Assembly: GCA_947166945.1 (NCBI GenBank)
Contig: CAMVGH010000012.1
Coordinates: 1 to 39,720 of the forward strand
Reading direction: 5' to 3'
Origin: an uncultured Clostridia bacterium
GTDB lineage: Bacteria; Bacillota; Clostridia; Oscillospirales; Ruminococcaceae
DNA: 39,720 nt
Under the pieces are notes generated by a model. It was not told the DNA's origin and did no database searches. It saw only the letters and a program-made list of their open reading frames with translations. Shown here piece by piece: positions 23,154 to 33,235 of the stretch (position 1 is its first letter; every line of letters starts with the position of its first letter). A program made the position numbers and the translations under genes.

Positions 23154-23420
23154 CTATTCGATGCCCTTGAACACATCTATCATGAACAGTGCTCCGAGTC
23201 GAAAGCCTTTGCTAAACGCGGTTTCAATCTCCGTTCCGGCAAGTCTGCCGTTCTTGTCGCGGTATTGATCGAGCAGTTGCTTCAGCTCCGGACACTTCTC
23301 AAGCATTTCCTTTTCGATATCGTCAATTTCCGATGTTATCTTCTTGAACCTGTTGTCGGTGGCCGGAGTCTCGCATGGTGTGATGTTGCCGTAGTAAAAT
23401 TGTTCGAGTATGCTTTTCAT
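23154..23420 (-). CDS. Small DUF6809-like protein
   Basis: 88 residues from the ATG at 23420, preceded by AGGAGAG. It starts MKSILEQFYYGNITPCE, contains a charged helical middle (KKITSEIDDIEKEMLEK) and ends SKGFRLGALFMIDVFKG. This is the layout of a family of small clostridial proteins (DUF6809), where the conserved end looks like a helix with FxxGFxLGxxLxxE-type spacing. Function unknown. It follows a DUF6550-like gene on the same strand, a pair often seen in mobile elements. Confidence 0.7.
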   Translation of the reverse strand: MKSILEQFYYGNITPCETPATDNRFKKITSEIDDIEKEMLEKCPELKQLLDQYRDKNGRLAGTEIETAFSKGFRLGALFMIDVFKGIE

Positions 23421-23448
23421 TTTGTCTCTCCTGTCTACGAACATAAAA

Positions 23449-23470
23449 ATGACGGGCATGATCCCGTCAT
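23449..23470 (-). terminator. Terminator at the end of the secreted Thr-rich protein gene
   Basis: ATGACGGG (23449-23456) pairs with CCCGTCAT (23463-23470) and is followed on the minus strand by TTTTTATG. The stem overlaps the stop codon of the gene ending at 23467. Confidence 0.75.
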
Positions 23471-23973
23471 CCAAAGTATCCGATTTTATTGCCGTTACAG
23501 TACATCTCGTAGTTGACCGAGCCTTCTCCGCCACCGCCTTCGTTAAATATCCAACCGAATCCTATGCAGTAGATGTAGTCTCCGCTCGTCTGCCCGTTGT
23601 ACGGCTCGGCAGGTGCCGGAGCAGTTGTGGTCGCAGAAGTCGTTGTCGTGGTCGGCGGAACAGTTGTGTCTGCGGCTGTGGTCTGTTCTGTCGTTGTGGT
23701 GGTAGTTTCCGTGGTTGCGCAGGTCACGGTTGTCGTGATCTGAGGCTCTGTGGTGATTTCCGCAGTTGTGGTCACGGGCGTTTCCGTTGTCAACGGAGCA
23801 GTGGTGGTACTGGTCACAGTCGGCTGCGATGTTGCTGTGGTCGTGGTTACTATCACACGATGCACTGCTTTTTCTTCTCTCGCAGCTCCATTGCAGGCTC
23901 CCGCCGCGCACAGCACTGCGATGCAAGCCGCTGCCGCGCTTATTGCCAGTCCCGTTTTTCTTTTCTTCGTCAT
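23467..23973 (-). CDS. Secreted or membrane-anchored Thr-rich protein, DUF6550-like
   Basis: 168 residues. The N-terminus has KKRK followed by a hydrophobic stretch (~8-28) ending AAGACNG, which could be a signal peptide or, with the Cys, a lipoprotein signal. Residues ~40-120 are almost only Thr, Pro, Ala and Ser, a spacer as in ruminococcal surface proteins. The last ~45 residues (GFGWIFNEGGGGEG and NGNKIGYFG) match the end of the DUF6550 family as I remember it. Role in the element unknown; cell-surface display is likely. Confidence 0.7.
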   Translation of the reverse strand: MTKKRKTGLAISAAAACIAVLCAAGACNGAAREEKAVHRVIVTTTTATSQPTVTSTTTAPLTTETPVTTTAEITTEPQITTTVTCATTETTTTTTEQTTAADTTVPPTTTTTSATTTAPAPAEPYNGQTSGDYIYCIGFGWIFNEGGGGEGSVNYEMYCNGNKIGYFG

Positions 23974-24139
23974 AATGATCCCTCCGTTTCTGTGATGTTG
24001 TGGTTTTCTGTACCACCCACAATACCACAGAGCGGAGGGCTATGTCTATCAAGATTTCGCAGATTCTACCTTTTGCACTGAAATGGGGAGGAAAAGTTGT
24101 TGATATGTACGAATAAACAACCGTTTTGCTTTACAATTC

Positions 24140-24168
24140 TTGACTTTTTTCACAATATATGGTATATT
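24140..24168 (+). promoter_or_regulatory. Promoter of the BREX/phosphorothioation operon
   Basis: TTGACT (24140-24145), 17 nt, TATATT (24163-24168). The start would be near 24175, about 28 nt before the first ATG, with GTGGTGAT as ribosome-binding site. No other strong promoter was seen in the operon. Confidence 0.7.
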
Positions 24169-24202
24169 TAAAATAGTTATGTTTTTATTATGTGGTGATT
24201 AG

Positions 24203-26650
24203 ATGTCAGTGAGAATTCCGTGGGATAAGTACGAAGCCGCAATTTTGCTTGACGGCTGGCTCAAAGTTAAAGAAGGTATTCCTAGAAATGAAATAGTAAC
24301 TTTAGTATCCTATAAACTCCGAAAAAAGGCTGCTAATCAAGGCATCGCTATAGATAGTGTTTTTCGCAACACGAATGGTATTATCTTTCAACTAATGAGC
24401 ATGGCATCCGCTTTTGAAGCATCTGATATGGGAAAAGCTCCTTCCAAACTATTTATGGAAGTTGCCGATCTCTACCATAATGATTATGCTTCTTATTCTG
24501 AACTAATAGAGGAGGCAATGCAGATGCTCGAAGGCACATCTGAACTGCGGGATAGCTTTATTCAATTTCTTCACAAGCAAACTCCCGATAAAGAAGATAA
24601 AATTCTTGCTGCTATAAAGATCATAGACGAATTTGCAATAGCAACTAAAGCATTGCCCTGTTCTTTTTTTGATGTTTTATCAAAAGATACCATATCCATA
24701 CTCAGAAAAAAGGTACTCAACCATAAATTCTTCATTGTAAGACATAGGCGTTTTCAGGAATATTCTGTACTTGCTTTGTCTCTTTTGGAAGAGTTTATAT
24801 TGAATACAGGCGATACTTCTGTCACAAATGGCAGTCAACAGACTGAAAGGTATCATACTGCTGAGGAAGGACAAGTGGATAATGATAATAAACAGATAAA
24901 AAATATCAGCTTTGCCGATTGGATTACGCAGTATGAAGGATTAAGTCCGGCAACAGCAAGAAGTTACAGATCAGCTCTTAACACATGCGATGCTTATGCT
25001 TTTGAGAGTCAGCTATATTCAGAAAGCATAACGCTTTGCACGACATACAATGATTTTATAATAAAATACAATGCCCTTATGAATGATGAAGGGTTCTTGA
25101 AACTTAGCGAAACGAAGCATAACTACCTTGTAGCGGCTCTGAAAAAGTATCATGACTATTTCTATGCTATGGATACAGGCTTTGTTTCAAGTGTTTCTCC
25201 CTCAAGAACTGTTCGACCGGAGGAACAGCCGTCCGTATCTGATGAGGTGAAGAATAATTGCAACAGCATTCTCAGTCAGGATTTTGAGGACGGTTATCAG
25301 ATTGGCGACTATATGCACCAAATGCGTTTCTTATCATGCTATGAAGATACTTTCGGAAGTGAACTTGATATTACAGAAGATGAACTTGATCGCTTATTGA
25401 AATTTGTTGGGCAAATCCGTGACGGTCGTATTTTCTGCAAAGGTAATACCGACACTCCACTTCTTTCTTCGATCTTTACAGATGTGGAGAATGCCTTTGA
25501 GAATGGTGCATCAGCAGTATTCTTTGAGTGCGTCTATGAAAGTTATGCGGATAGCTTGATTTCCGCATTGAATGTATACAATGCGGATGCGTTAAGGGAC
25601 ATAATGAAAAATGATAACCGCTTTCAGGCAGACTATCATATTGAACGATCTGCTATTGTAAAAAACGGGACAAGCGGTGATACAACTAACGAAATCAGAA
25701 AAATTTTACAGAGCAGTCATACCCCTTTGACTTTTGAAGATTTCAAAGAGCGACTTTGGTATGTGCCTATGGATAGGATCAAGTCCGAACTTGCGCGCTT
25801 GTCTGAAGCTGTATGCGTTGATAGGGGTACATACCTCTATGCTTTGAATTTCTACATCTCACCTGACGAGAAGATTGCCTTAATAAAGGCTATGCGCTCT
25901 GCGATTTACAGCAACGGTTATCTTGTATCAAAGAATTTGCGTGAAGTATTCAATAATGCCTGCCCATCGGCTGCACTTGACGCTGAATACCTCAAAGACT
26001 ACGCAATCAGAGATATTCTCAAGATAATCCTCCAAGATGAATTTGATTTCAGTTCTTCCGTGATAACGGAGAAAGGCAATCCTCTTGATATAGGGCAGTT
26101 GTACCGAAATTACGCAGCCGAACACGAACAACTTACGCTCCGAGAAATCAAGGAATTTCAAGATTCCATCGGTATGCCGATATATTGGGGCGATATTCTA
26201 AAGGAAATGGTACGTATTTCCGCTACGGAACTGATCCGCAAGGATAGGGTTCAGTTTGATGTCGATGCCGTAGATAATGCTTTGGAGAAGATGTATCCCA
26301 ATGAATACACTGCATTAAAGGATATTACGCTTTTCCTGTCATTGCCGGCTGCTTCTGTTCGTTGGAACGGATATGTACTCGAAAGCTACCTGAGAGACTA
26401 CAGCAAGAAATTCAGATTAGTTCAGGTCAGCATATCAAATGATGATTATTACGGCGTTATGCTCAAAGGTACATCTGGTTTGGAGAGCTATAATGATGTT
26501 GCCGCAGATATGCTTGCCAAAACCGAAGGCTGGACTGATGAGAAGTCCGCTTTGAGATGCCTTGTTGATGCAAAATTTCAGCAGAGGGCAAAAAACAGTA
26601 ATATCTCTGCGATTGTCAAGGCGGCAAGACAAAAGCGAGCAAATATATAA
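24203..26650 (+). CDS. Uncharacterised 815-aa protein, first gene of the BREX operon
   Basis: It begins RIPWDKYEAAILLDGWLKVKEG; the first ~105 residues look like an N-terminal domain I associate with many clostridial defence-linked proteins (a pattern of LLD-W, LRKKA, I-FRNTNGI-FQL-SM). A middle section (~225-305) has a phage-integrase-like SAM fold feel: FADWITQYEGLSPATARSYRSAL. The rest contains an HTH-like stretch (EIRKILQSSHTPLTFEDFKE) and many charged helices. No ATPase, nuclease or methylase motif is visible. It is 19 bp from brxP and shares its promoter, so it probably works with the BREX proteins, perhaps as DNA-recognition or regulatory subunit. That role is inference. Confidence 0.65.
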   Translation: MSVRIPWDKYEAAILLDGWLKVKEGIPRNEIVTLVSYKLRKKAANQGIAIDSVFRNTNGIIFQLMSMASAFEASDMGKAPSKLFMEVADLYHNDYASYSELIEEAMQMLEGTSELRDSFIQFLHKQTPDKEDKILAAIKIIDEFAIATKALPCSFFDVLSKDTISILRKKVLNHKFFIVRHRRFQEYSVLALSLLEEFILNTGDTSVTNGSQQTERYHTAEEGQVDNDNKQIKNISFADWITQYEGLSPATARSYRSALNTCDAYAFESQLYSESITLCTTYNDFIIKYNALMNDEGFLKLSETKHNYLVAALKKYHDYFYAMDTGFVSSVSPSRTVRPEEQPSVSDEVKNNCNSILSQDFEDGYQIGDYMHQMRFLSCYEDTFGSELDITEDELDRLLKFVGQIRDGRIFCKGNTDTPLLSSIFTDVENAFENGASAVFFECVYESYADSLISALNVYNADALRDIMKNDNRFQADYHIERSAIVKNGTSGDTTNEIRKILQSSHTPLTFEDFKERLWYVPMDRIKSELARLSEAVCVDRGTYLYALNFYISPDEKIALIKAMRSAIYSNGYLVSKNLREVFNNACPSAALDAEYLKDYAIRDILKIILQDEFDFSSSVITEKGNPLDIGQLYRNYAAEHEQLTLREIKEFQDSIGMPIYWGDILKEMVRISATELIRKDRVQFDVDAVDNALEKMYPNEYTALKDITLFLSLPAASVRWNGYVLESYLRDYSKKFRLVQVSISNDDYYGVMLKGTSGLESYNDVAADMLAKTEGWTDEKSALRCLVDAKFQQRAKNSNISAIVKAARQKRANI

Positions 26651-26669
26651 GCGAAGGAAGAATTGACCA

Positions 26670-29000
26670 ATGTACGAATATATATGGGACAATCAGACAG
26701 GAGGAATACTACTGACCACGAATCAGTCGAAATTCAGCAAAGAACCTCGACCTGTCTACTCCCGTGAGCTGGATATTCTTGGTTTCAATCAGTATTGGAA
26801 TTATCCGCATGATGATTCTGCTCCGATTATGTGGGCAGAAGCTACAAACTACTACTACAGAGGAAAACTTGTCGCCAAAACAAAAGGCGGTTCATTATAT
26901 ACCAAACCTGAAATCATCATTATCGACAATGCCCCTGAACCCGTAGGCGAACTGCTGAAACTTGTAGACATCAAGGCTATGTGTAATAAGAATAGAAATA
27001 TCCTTGAAACGCTGGTTCAGGAGACTATTCAGAAAATCTATAACACTTTCATGGAATACAGAAAGAAGATAGATATTTATTATGTGGCTTTTAGCGGTGG
27101 CAAGGATAGTGTCGTTACACTTGATCTTGTTCAGCGAGCTTTGCCGCATGATGCGTTCAAAGTAATATTCAGTGATACAGGAATGGAGTTTTCGGATACT
27201 TATGATTTGATAAACGAGATCAAGTCATATTGCAGTAACGAAACTATAGATTTTCTCATATCAAAATCGCACTTTGATCCTACAGAGAGCTGGGGGTTAT
27301 TTGGCCCGCCTTGCTCAGTTACTCGTTGGTGCTGTAGTGTTCACAAGACAGCACCTCAGATTCTATTGTTACGACAAGTGCTTAATAAACAGGATTTCAC
27401 AGGTATGGCTTTTGTCGGGGTAAGAGCTGATGAGAGTTTAGCAAGAAGCAAATACGATTATGTCACATACGGTGGCAAGCATAGAGGTCAATATAGTTGC
27501 AATGCTATTCTTGAATGGAGTTCTGCTGAAATTTTCTTGTATATATACGACAACAACTTGCCGTTTAATGAAACATACAAAAAAGGAAACAGACGAGCCG
27601 GTTGTTTGATTTGTCCTCGTGCCGCTGAAAGAAATGATTATATGAATCATTTCTGTTATAGTGAGCAAGCTGATGTGCTGGTTAATTCTATAAAATCAGC
27701 ATATAGCAAAGCCTTTGCCAAAAAAGAGCAGCTCACCCAGTTTATTGAAGCAGGCGGTTGGAAAGCAAGAAAAAATGGTCGTGACATTGATATTCCGCTT
27801 AATTACAAGGAAGTTCGTAATAAAGACAATTCTTTGATTATTCAGATAGAAAGTCCGAGAACAAATTGGAAACAATGGATTAAAACGATTGGTATCTTAG
27901 CAAATGAACAATCACCTTTTACGATCAAATATCACGAAGCAATTATTAGCTTTGATGTTGACGAAAGCGATAACACAGTCAAGGTATTTGTCAGCGCAAA
28001 AGTATGTAAGGAGAACGCAGAGTTTGTTAAGTTGCTCAAAAACGTGTTTAGGAAGGCAGCTTGTTGCGTTGGGTGTAAGGAATGTCAAGCGGACTGTCCC
28101 TATGGGAACTTAACTTTTGAAAATGGTGAGGTAATCATAAGTGACGCTTGTAAACATTGCGCTCAATGTCATAAGGTTGAAAAAGGCTGTTTAGTATATA
28201 AATCACTTGAACAGGTCAAAGGAGGAAGTAAAGTGGCTGGAAAGAATATAAGTTTGAATAGTTACTCACATTTTGCACCGAAAGCAGATTGGATCAAGCA
28301 ATACTTTACATATAAAAATGATTTTGATGATAATCATGATTTGGGAACACAAATGTACAGCTTCTTCAAGCGCTTTTTACGAGATGCCGAACTCTTAGAT
28401 AATACGGGCTTTTCTAAAACTGCCGAGGTTTGCGAGAATGTCGGTTATGAAAGTGAAACTGCATGGGGAATAATTTTCACGAACCTTTGCTACACTCCTC
28501 AAACAAACTGGTATGTCAGAACAGTTGGATTCGATAGTGAGTATTCAAAGGCACTCCTGACTACACTCATGGTTGAATCGGGAGCGAAAGATTCATGGAC
28601 TAATGATATATTCAGTGCTATTTCAAGAATTTCGGAACTTCCTATTGGTAAGATCGGATATGGTGTAGCTGTCAAAGACAAAAAGAAGGCAACAGGAATT
28701 ATCCGCTCAAAGTGGGAAAATCCCGTTCCCGAAGTAATCCTCTACTCTCTTTTCAAGTTTGCCGAAGCGTGTGACGGATACTATCAGTTCTCCCTCTCTA
28801 CGCTTATGGACAATTCGCTTGAACGAGAAGGTATTAGCCCTTCTCGTATGTTCGGACTTGACAGAGACACACTGATAGGGCTTCTTAACAACCTTAGTAC
28901 ACACTATCCTGAGTTTATCCGTACTTCATTCACGCTTGACCTTGAAACGATCACGCTTTCAGAAGATAAGTCGACTGAGGATGTACTTAATCTGTTTTAA
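26670..29000 (+). CDS. brxP: BrxP: PAPS-reductase-like protein with ferredoxin and DUF4007-like parts
   Basis: 776 residues. The PAPS reductase/DndC-type domain has the PP-loop SGGKDS at 142-147, the core PPCSVTRWCCSVHKTAP and RRAGCLICPRA. A two-cluster ferredoxin segment follows at ~462-505 (CCVGCKECQADCP and CKHCAQCHKVEKGC). The last ~240 residues (from FKRFLRDAELL) resemble DUF4007, a domain linked to phosphorothioation systems. In type 4 BREX a PAPS-reductase protein stands where other types have a methylase. With the cysteine desulfurase at the operon end, sulfur insertion into the DNA backbone is the likely chemistry. Confidence 0.85.
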   Translation: MYEYIWDNQTGGILLTTNQSKFSKEPRPVYSRELDILGFNQYWNYPHDDSAPIMWAEATNYYYRGKLVAKTKGGSLYTKPEIIIIDNAPEPVGELLKLVDIKAMCNKNRNILETLVQETIQKIYNTFMEYRKKIDIYYVAFSGGKDSVVTLDLVQRALPHDAFKVIFSDTGMEFSDTYDLINEIKSYCSNETIDFLISKSHFDPTESWGLFGPPCSVTRWCCSVHKTAPQILLLRQVLNKQDFTGMAFVGVRADESLARSKYDYVTYGGKHRGQYSCNAILEWSSAEIFLYIYDNNLPFNETYKKGNRRAGCLICPRAAERNDYMNHFCYSEQADVLVNSIKSAYSKAFAKKEQLTQFIEAGGWKARKNGRDIDIPLNYKEVRNKDNSLIIQIESPRTNWKQWIKTIGILANEQSPFTIKYHEAIISFDVDESDNTVKVFVSAKVCKENAEFVKLLKNVFRKAACCVGCKECQADCPYGNLTFENGEVIISDACKHCAQCHKVEKGCLVYKSLEQVKGGSKVAGKNISLNSYSHFAPKADWIKQYFTYKNDFDDNHDLGTQMYSFFKRFLRDAELLDNTGFSKTAEVCENVGYESETAWGIIFTNLCYTPQTNWYVRTVGFDSEYSKALLTTLMVESGAKDSWTNDIFSAISRISELPIGKIGYGVAVKDKKKATGIIRSKWENPVPEVILYSLFKFAEACDGYYQFSLSTLMDNSLEREGISPSRMFGLDRDTLIGLLNNLSTHYPEFIRTSFTLDLETITLSEDKSTEDVLNLF

Positions 29001-29017
29001 TACAAAGAGGTATAGTA

Positions 29018-32000
29018 ATGGCTGAGAAAAAGTTATACAAAGAATACTTCCAGATAGATCCAAAATACTTTCCGCAGGTAACCGAAGCTCTCATCAAAGA
29101 GGGCAAGGTTAATTGGAAGAACTATTTTGCGAACGATTCGTTTATCGCAGTTCTGAAACAGGCTTGTGATATGGTAAACGGATTGAGTCCTCTCTCTATG
29201 TTCACATGGGGACCGTATGGTTCGGGTAAGTCGCATCTGTTGCTTACCCTTATCTCTATGCTCAAAGCAAAGGATGAGGAAATCATCGATTACTTTACAG
29301 ATCAGAACCTTTCAAACGATCTCCTCAATAAGTTCATCGCCATGAAGAACAGCGGAAAGATCATCACTATCCATAGAATCGGTTCTTCTGATATTACGAC
29401 TGAAACCGATCTTGTTCTTGCTGTTCAGCAGAGCGTTATGGCGGCTCTCGACGAGAACGGTATTGATAATCAAGGTTCTGCTTCTATGAAGGACTCCTTC
29501 CTTGAATATATCAGCAAGCCTATCAACAGAACATACTTTGACAGCCTTATCAAAGAGGATGACTATGCATGGGAGTTTCCTAAGATGTCTGTTGATGATG
29601 TCGAGAAAATCATTTCCGGCGATAATGCAAAGAAGTCTGAGGAAATGCTCCGTAAGGTAATGACCGTTATGAAGAATATCGGTCAATACGGTATTCTGAA
29701 AGACACCAATGCTATGTCCGACTGGATCAAGGACATTATCGAGAAGAACAATATCAAGGCTATTATCTTTGCGTGGGACGAGTTTTCGGAGTTCTTACAG
29801 AACCACCCTATGGGACTTACAGGCTTTCAGACTTTGCTTGAGATCAGCAACTCGCACCCGTTCTACTTTATTATCGTAACACATGAAGCTGAAAAGGTAT
29901 TTGCTGATTCTAAGGCTGCCAAGAAGTTCCTTGATAGATTCCAGAAACCCGTAGAAATATCTCTGCCTGAGAATACCGCTTTCAAACTGCTGCATCAGGC
30001 AATGAAAATCACAAGCGATCCCGTGCTTTCTGAGGAATGGAATACAAAAATCCTTCCTACTGTCAACGGCAGACTGTCTGATGTAAGAAAGCGTATATTG
30101 AGCTTTGAAAGAGCTTCGTCAAGCAAGAAGTCGAGTTTTACGGACGATGATCTTCAGGGTGTTGCACCTATCCACCCTTATGCTGCCCTGATACTCCGTC
30201 AGATTGCAAGTATGTTCAATTCCAATCAGCGTAGTATGTTTGACTTCATTATAAATGAAAGCAGCGATTCACAGGGCTTCAAGTGGTTTATCAATAACAA
30301 CAGTCCCTTTGGCAAGACAACTATTCTGACCGTTGATATGTTGTGGGACTTTTTCTGCGGAAAACAGGTAAGCGGTCTTAGTGACGATGTACGGGGAATT
30401 TTCCTTAGCTATGACGGTCTGAAATCCGAAAGTCTTCTTCCGGAGGAACAAAAGGTATTAAAGACCATTCTGATTTTACAGGCTGTTTCCGTAAGAATAT
30501 CGAATGACGATTTACTGTCACCTAATGCCGAAACACTTGATCTTTCATTCAGAGGTACAGATTGGAGTGTTGGTAAGGCTAAGGCTATCGCAGAGGGACT
30601 CCGTGAAAAAGGTCTTATCTTTGAGAAGCCTATGGCAAATGGCAAGAAGGAATACTGCGTCGCAAACGGTAATGTTGGCGACGGCATTAAGAAATACCGT
30701 GATCAGGCTATTGCTGAAACTAAAACAACAAGCCTGATTACCATTGCCGGATTAGCTGAATCTGTTGCTATTCCTAAGCCTGTTGAAATGAGATATAAGC
30801 CTGAATATGCATCAGAAAGTGGTTTTACGACTGCATTGAATAATCAGCTCAGACATTCCTATACGGAAAGATTCAAGATTATTATCACATTCGCTTTGAA
30901 TGATATTGAAGCACAGCAAGTAAAAAATCATATTCTGAAAGCTGTTTCTTCACCGAATAACGATGTTCTCTTTATTGAAACACTAACGCCTATGGGGAAA
31001 GACCTCTATGACCAGTACATAGAAGCTCTTGCATTCAGTAAGTATTATTCAACAAAAGACGGTAATCAGGCGAAGCACTTCCAAGATCAGGCTGACGGTG
31101 TATTACGGCAATGGAAACAAAACATTACGAACGGAGCATTCACATTCTTTACTCCTCAGAATACTAATGGTGAGAGAAAAGCTAACCTGTCTGATTTACA
31201 GGAAGCTCTGAAACGCTACGATTTTCAGACATACGTTTCCTGTCTTGAGCAGTATAACCTGAATGCTACGCTGTATAGCGCATTTAATCTTTCTCAGGGT
31301 GCTGAACTCGGTATAAAGCAGGAAACCAAGAGCGCATACCATGTTGGAAATAAAAATTTAAGCATTGAGAACGCACTCTCAGGAGCATGGAAAGTCGATG
31401 ATTACTGGAAGGACAGCACCAAGCAGAGCCTTGTAATTGTTAAGGTAAAAACAAGAATCGAAGAAATCATTGCCGAGAGTTTTAATAATAATAACGGTGA
31501 AGTCAGCATTATGACCCTACTGAACGAGATGGAGAAACAACCGTTTGGATTTATGCCGACTTCTATTACCTCATTTGTACTCGGATTCTGTCTTAAGGAA
31601 TATGCTACCTCGAATTACTTCTGGAGCAATCATTCTAATACTGAAACTATGACCGTTGACAAAATGAAGATGATGATTGCCAATGCTCTGAATCAGAAGA
31701 ACAACCCGACAAAGAACTATAAAGACGAGTATATTGTTACAATGACCTCAAGCATGAGGAGTTTCCTCAAAGGTTCTTCTGCTATATTCAGTATTCCTGA
31801 GTCTATGTGTACTTCTATTGAAGCGACCAGAGATCAGGTCAGAATTAAAATGAAGAACTTACAGTTCCCGATTTGGTGCGTAAAAAACCTTCTTGATAAC
31901 GAACAACTTACTAATCCGAAATCCACTATTGAAGAAGTAATTGATTGCTACACAAGTATAGCCAATACAGCAAATGGTAATCAGGAATCAGAAAGCAAAC

Positions 32001-33235
32001 TTGCAGAACGTATCGGAGAGTCTTTTGAAGAATCACCGTCTTTGATCGATGATCTTAAGAGCTTGATGACCGACAGTAAGTGCAGAGACGGTATGATTGC
32101 ATACATAGAACAGTATAAAGGAGGAGAACTGAGACGATTAGCCGCTGAAATCAACGATAACGGAGCTTACATTGATGAAGTAAAGAAAAAGTTCAATGCA
32201 GGAGACGGCAATTGGGTATGGAGTACGCAAACAGCAGACGAAAAAATCTCGGATGTAATTCTTGAATACAAAATCATCAAAGAAAGCAACAAGAGCCTTT
32301 CCTCTTGTGCCACATTGCAGGATACAATATCCGAGTGGAACAGACGTACTAACAACATTAAGATGCCTTGTGAGGTTGTGGCAAAGCAGGTTGGCGATTT
32401 AGGGCTTTTCCTTTGGGAATTAAGTTCTATTAAGAGAAACAACGCAATTGCAGAGCAGAATAAGCAGAAGTTCTATGATCTGCTTCTTACTCAAAGAGAA
32501 AACTTCGATGCTTTCTATAAGGATCAAGTTCCGTATTTCAAGACAGATGCAAACTCTTTACTTAGTGATCTGAGTGATTCCGAAATCGCTGAAATCTATA
32601 ACAGTCTGCCTGCCGGACAATTTACTAAGGGTAAAACCGAGTATTATAATTTTGTTCAGGGCAAGATCGACGAGTATATCCTTAGCCAATGGAAGAAGAA
32701 AATGCAGGCACTTTGGCTTGAAAAGACTGGCACCAAAGATCCCGTGGAATGGTCTGAAAAGTATAATACCCCCATTCTCTGCATGGTTTCAGAGGAACAG
32801 CGACCGATTGCTCGTAGAATTTTCGATATTATTAAGAGTTCAAATCCCTCTGAAGATGATGCTAAAGTTGCAATTGAGTTTATGAACGGTGCTGATTTCT
32901 ATGATCGGTTATCGGACAGCAGTGAGAGAGACAGACTCTTTATGGAGCTTATTGTAGGCACAAATGCTGTCCTTTTGACCGATGTCAACGATATAAGAAG
33001 CAAACTCAGAGCCAAACTCTTACAGGAGTCGCCTTACTATTGGTTCGGCAGCAGTGAAGTCCAGAAATATCTGAAGTCTATGGTTGATAAGGAGTATAAA
33101 CTCCGAGGAAGTGAAATGGCAAGTCAGATAATTGATCGAATGGATACCGCTCAACTCCGTGAGTATTTGAAACGCAGAATTGATGAAGATGCTGAATTCG
33201 GCATACAGATTCTTAAAGGAGAAGATGGTAAATAA
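29018..33235 (+). CDS. brxC: BrxC-like P-loop ATPase
   Basis: 1405 residues. The N-terminus has a Walker A, WGPYGSGKSH (64-73), and a Walker B, AIIFAWDEFSEF, near residue 250, followed by a sensor-like FYFIIVTHEAEK. A long C-terminal region of helices has no further recognisable domain. The size and layout match BrxC/PglY ATPases of BREX systems. It lies between brxP and pglZ, with its stop overlapping the next start (TAATG). Confidence 0.85.
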   Translation: MAEKKLYKEYFQIDPKYFPQVTEALIKEGKVNWKNYFANDSFIAVLKQACDMVNGLSPLSMFTWGPYGSGKSHLLLTLISMLKAKDEEIIDYFTDQNLSNDLLNKFIAMKNSGKIITIHRIGSSDITTETDLVLAVQQSVMAALDENGIDNQGSASMKDSFLEYISKPINRTYFDSLIKEDDYAWEFPKMSVDDVEKIISGDNAKKSEEMLRKVMTVMKNIGQYGILKDTNAMSDWIKDIIEKNNIKAIIFAWDEFSEFLQNHPMGLTGFQTLLEISNSHPFYFIIVTHEAEKVFADSKAAKKFLDRFQKPVEISLPENTAFKLLHQAMKITSDPVLSEEWNTKILPTVNGRLSDVRKRILSFERASSSKKSSFTDDDLQGVAPIHPYAALILRQIASMFNSNQRSMFDFIINESSDSQGFKWFINNNSPFGKTTILTVDMLWDFFCGKQVSGLSDDVRGIFLSYDGLKSESLLPEEQKVLKTILILQAVSVRISNDDLLSPNAETLDLSFRGTDWSVGKAKAIAEGLREKGLIFEKPMANGKKEYCVANGNVGDGIKKYRDQAIAETKTTSLITIAGLAESVAIPKPVEMRYKPEYASESGFTTALNNQLRHSYTERFKIIITFALNDIEAQQVKNHILKAVSSPNNDVLFIETLTPMGKDLYDQYIEALAFSKYYSTKDGNQAKHFQDQADGVLRQWKQNITNGAFTFFTPQNTNGERKANLSDLQEALKRYDFQTYVSCLEQYNLNATLYSAFNLSQGAELGIKQETKSAYHVGNKNLSIENALSGAWKVDDYWKDSTKQSLVIVKVKTRIEEIIAESFNNNNGEVSIMTLLNEMEKQPFGFMPTSITSFVLGFCLKEYATSNYFWSNHSNTETMTVDKMKMMIANALNQKNNPTKNYKDEYIVTMTSSMRSFLKGSSAIFSIPESMCTSIEATRDQVRIKMKNLQFPIWCVKNLLDNEQLTNPKSTIEEVIDCYTSIANTANGNQESESKLAERIGESFEESPSLIDDLKSLMTDSKCRDGMIAYIEQYKGGELRRLAAEINDNGAYIDEVKKKFNAGDGNWVWSTQTADEKISDVILEYKIIKESNKSLSSCATLQDTISEWNRRTNNIKMPCEVVAKQVGDLGLFLWELSSIKRNNAIAEQNKQKFYDLLLTQRENFDAFYKDQVPYFKTDANSLLSDLSDSEIAEIYNSLPAGQFTKGKTEYYNFVQGKIDEYILSQWKKKMQALWLEKTGTKDPVEWSEKYNTPILCMVSEEQRPIARRIFDIIKSSNPSEDDAKVAIEFMNGADFYDRLSDSSERDRLFMELIVGTNAVLLTDVNDIRSKLRAKLLQESPYYWFGSSEVQKYLKSMVDKEYKLRGSEMASQIIDRMDTAQLREYLKRRIDEDAEFGIQILKGEDGK

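Larger units (their letters stand above)
18301..23973 (-). mobile_element. Core of an integrative (mobilizable) element
   Basis: All genes here point left: serine recombinase, small partner ORF, RepA-like ATPase, sigma-like factor, a DUF6809-like and a DUF6550-like protein. The GC content is visibly higher than in the flanking CRISPR and BREX regions. This set is typical of clostridial recombinase-driven elements. Exact ends were not found. An inverted motif, GGTCG-T-GGGT and ACC-T-CGACC (18344-18381), near the recombinase 3' end could be part of an attachment site. Whether the BREX operon is cargo is open. Confidence 0.55.

Noticed and set aside
23410-24081. 223-codon plus-strand ORF rich in Arg, Gly and Cys
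   Set aside because: It is the complement of the Thr-rich linker of the secreted protein; composition explains the open frame.
24203-26650. First BREX-operon gene as a tyrosine recombinase
   Set aside because: Only a SAM-like N-terminal signature (SPATARSYRSAL) is seen; the catalytic R-H-R-Y residues of integrases are not found.
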